Part shown: positions 8,441 through 9,677 of the stretch, piece after piece
Layout of the letters: each line of letters begins with the position of its first letter
Position numbering within the stretch: position 1 is the stretch's first letter
NCBI GenBank assembly: GCA_017881545.1
Contig: JADGQU010000064.1
Span: 1 to 9,677, forward strand
Source: Gemmatimonadaceae bacterium
GTDB taxonomy: Bacteria; Gemmatimonadota; Gemmatimonadetes; Gemmatimonadales; Gemmatimonadaceae
Length of the DNA stretch: 9,677 nucleotides
Reading direction: 5' to 3'
Program-made: the position numbers and the translations under genes
Notes under the pieces: generated by a model
The model's database searches: none
What the model was told of the DNA's origin: nothing
The model's input: the letters and a program-made list of their open reading frames with translations, nothing else

Positions 8441-9677
8441 CCGAAGCACTGGGCCGCGTCGTCGCGACGGAGCGGAAGCCGAACACTCCGCACGAATTCC
8501 ATTTCTGGACGGCGATCGATTCGCCGGTCGGAATCGGGACGATTGTGAGAGTAGATGGGGCGAATCCGATTGACGGGCAGATCCCGCACATCTACGGAAT
8601 CATCGTCGAAGGATTCAGCTACACCGATCTCCAGACGCCGATGCACGACGTGCTCGGGCACGACGGCTTGCCGACTATGGCGGGCTACGCAGCTACCGAG
8701 AGAGCGGAGATTCGGCTCTACACCGCTGCCGTACTGAGGCAAATCCCCGAGGAGCCGCTACAACCCGTACCGATGGGGCAGGTCTTTCTCGCCGAAGAAG
8801 CCGACGTGCAGGTCGCGCTTCGTATGGACGGCTATCTGCGCGAGGGAGCGAACACCGGAATTCCCGTCGGTGTATATCGCGCCGGCGGAACGGATGCCGT
8901 GATCTATCTCGACGCGGATTTTCTGCTCGGACCCGAGGCAGCGCACCTCAATATCACCGGCGTATCGGGGCTCGCGACCAAGACGAGCGCAGTTGAGTGG
9001 CTACTGGCTTCACTGTTCCGGCATTTCCCGGAGGAGAAAGGGTCGATTGCCGCGGTGTGCTTCAACGTGAAGGGTCCCGACCTCTGCTACCTGGATCAGC
9101 CGGGAAAGATCGAAAAGTCGGACGAAGCACTCTACGAGAAGCTCGACGTCGAGCCGAAGCCGTTCCCGAGTGTCGAATACTTCGCGCCCTACACGGCAAA
9201 GGGTCTGGCGCTCAACACGTTCCGGAACAACGAGGCCCTGCTCGACAATGTCACCCCGCTTACCTGGGGCCTCCGCGAGGTCCTTCAGTTCGCGGAAGTT
9301 CTCCTCAACCGGGACGACATCGATGCGAAGGCCGATGCGCTGATCGATTTCATCGTTCAGAACGTCGTCGACAAGGAGTTTTCCGACCCTATTCTCAGCA
9401 AGAAGCACATGGTGCAGTCGTTCGCCGACCTCGACGCATGGTTCCGTGACGTTCTGCGCGGCATGGAACAGAAGGACGGAGAGAGCTGGCGCACGCACCA
9501 CGTGGCGACGATCCGCAAGATGCGAAACCGGCTGTCGAACATCTCCACGCGCTGCGCGGGGCTCGTCACCGATTCGGGTGCCGTGAGCGACCTTCCGTTC
9601 GGGAGCTTTGAGGATCGCACGGTGTACGTGGTGGATGTCGCCAACCTCGAGGAAGATGCGCAGGATCTCATCTTCGC
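8437..9677 (+). CDS. HerA-like DNA-translocase ATPase (3' end outside window)
   Basis: 413 residues are present; the end lies beyond the right edge. The N-terminal part (about 22-170) resembles a HAS-barrel (IGTIVRVDG, IYGIIVEGF, later TGIPVGVY). Next comes FLLGPEAAHLNITG and a P-loop-like GVSGLATKTS at residues 175-184 with Lys182. AAVCFNVKGPDLCYLD (about 205-220) follows the pattern of the HerA/FtsK strand after the P-loop. A helical insertion (about 270-370) precedes DRTVYVVDVANLEEDAQDLIF at the edge; in HerA proteins this leads to Walker B, which would lie outside the window. HerA forms hexameric rings that pump DNA and stimulate NurA. The Walker A is unusual, with Thr before Lys where Gly is normal. 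ATG 8437 overlaps the nurA-like stop by 4 bp; a weak GAGAG lies 7 nt upstream. Confidence 0.8.
   Translation, partial: MTEALGRVVATERKPNTPHEFHFWTAIDSPVGIGTIVRVDGANPIDGQIPHIYGIIVEGFSYTDLQTPMHDVLGHDGLPTMAGYAATERAEIRLYTAAVLRQIPEEPLQPVPMGQVFLAEEADVQVALRMDGYLREGANTGIPVGVYRAGGTDAVIYLDADFLLGPEAAHLNITGVSGLATKTSAVEWLLASLFRHFPEEKGSIAAVCFNVKGPDLCYLDQPGKIEKSDEALYEKLDVEPKPFPSVEYFAPYTAKGLALNTFRNNEALLDNVTPLTWGLREVLQFAEVLLNRDDIDAKADALIDFIVQNVVDKEFSDPILSKKHMVQSFADLDAWFRDVLRGMEQKDGESWRTHHVATIRKMRNRLSNISTRCAGLVTDSGAVSDLPFGSFEDRTVYVVDVANLEEDAQDLIF
8959..8988 (+). other. Non-canonical Walker A motif in the HerA-like ATPase
   Basis: Encodes GVSGLATKTS (residues 175-184). The canonical HerA form is G.[TS]GSGK[ST]; here the small residue before the Lys is Thr and an extra residue seems to lie in the loop. 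Lys182 and Thr183 are retained, so nucleotide binding remains plausible. I believe related bacterial HerA-type proteins share a similar ATKT loop, but this is from memory. Confidence 0.7.

Noticed and set aside
9010..9501. Minus-strand frame of 163 codons at the right end
   Set aside because: It is antisense to the HerA-like gene, whose frame is open to the window edge and carries family motifs.

Overview
The window is GC-rich, gene-dense bacterial chromosome. It holds nine protein genes, two of them cut by the window edges, and no gap longer than about 115 bases. I see no tRNA, rRNA, CRISPR array, insertion sequence or phage gene. The mix is a single-chain glycine decarboxylase, a TK1-type thymidine kinase, a DbpA-domain protein with an Arg-rich tail, and a HerA/NurA pair. 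With the high GC and at least one apparently near-leaderless start, this suggests a free-living high-GC bacterium. Gemmatimonadota is my best guess, but that is inference and no marker in the window proves it.

Left part (1-3845): glycine cleavage. A lipoyl-attachment enzyme of the LplA/LipM type (minus strand, cut at the left edge) starts 22 bp from the divergent gcvP (plus strand, 970 aa P-protein). gcvP converges on gcvH (minus strand), the lipoyl carrier protein. The three genes form one functional set: the ligase or octanoyltransferase would lipoylate GcvH, and GcvP loads glycine's aminomethyl group onto that lipoyl arm. They do not form the usual gcvTHP operon, and gcvT and lpd are not in the window.

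Middle part (3459-7033): a minus-strand gene row. In transcription order it holds a degenerate DEAD-box-derived protein with a DbpA RNA-binding domain and an RG/RS-rich tail, then tdk, coaE and gcvH. tdk overlaps the end of the first gene by 4 bp (GTGA). coaE carries an unusual C-terminal tail of six 7-residue repeats, seen in the DNA as 21-bp tandem repeats.

Right part (7145-9677): a plus-strand row divergent from the middle block. It holds a stand-alone Lrp/AsnC-type ligand-binding (RAM) domain protein, a NurA-like nuclease and a HerA-like ATPase (cut at the right edge). The genes are 6 bp apart and then overlap by 4 bp (ATGA), so they look like one operon for DNA-end processing or defence. 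The HerA-like protein has a non-canonical Walker A (GVSGLATKTS).

The most interesting points are the pseudohelicase-like protein that lost its ATPase motifs but kept its RNA-binding domain, the RAM-NurA-HerA operon with its altered P-loop, and the heptad-repeat tail on CoaE.
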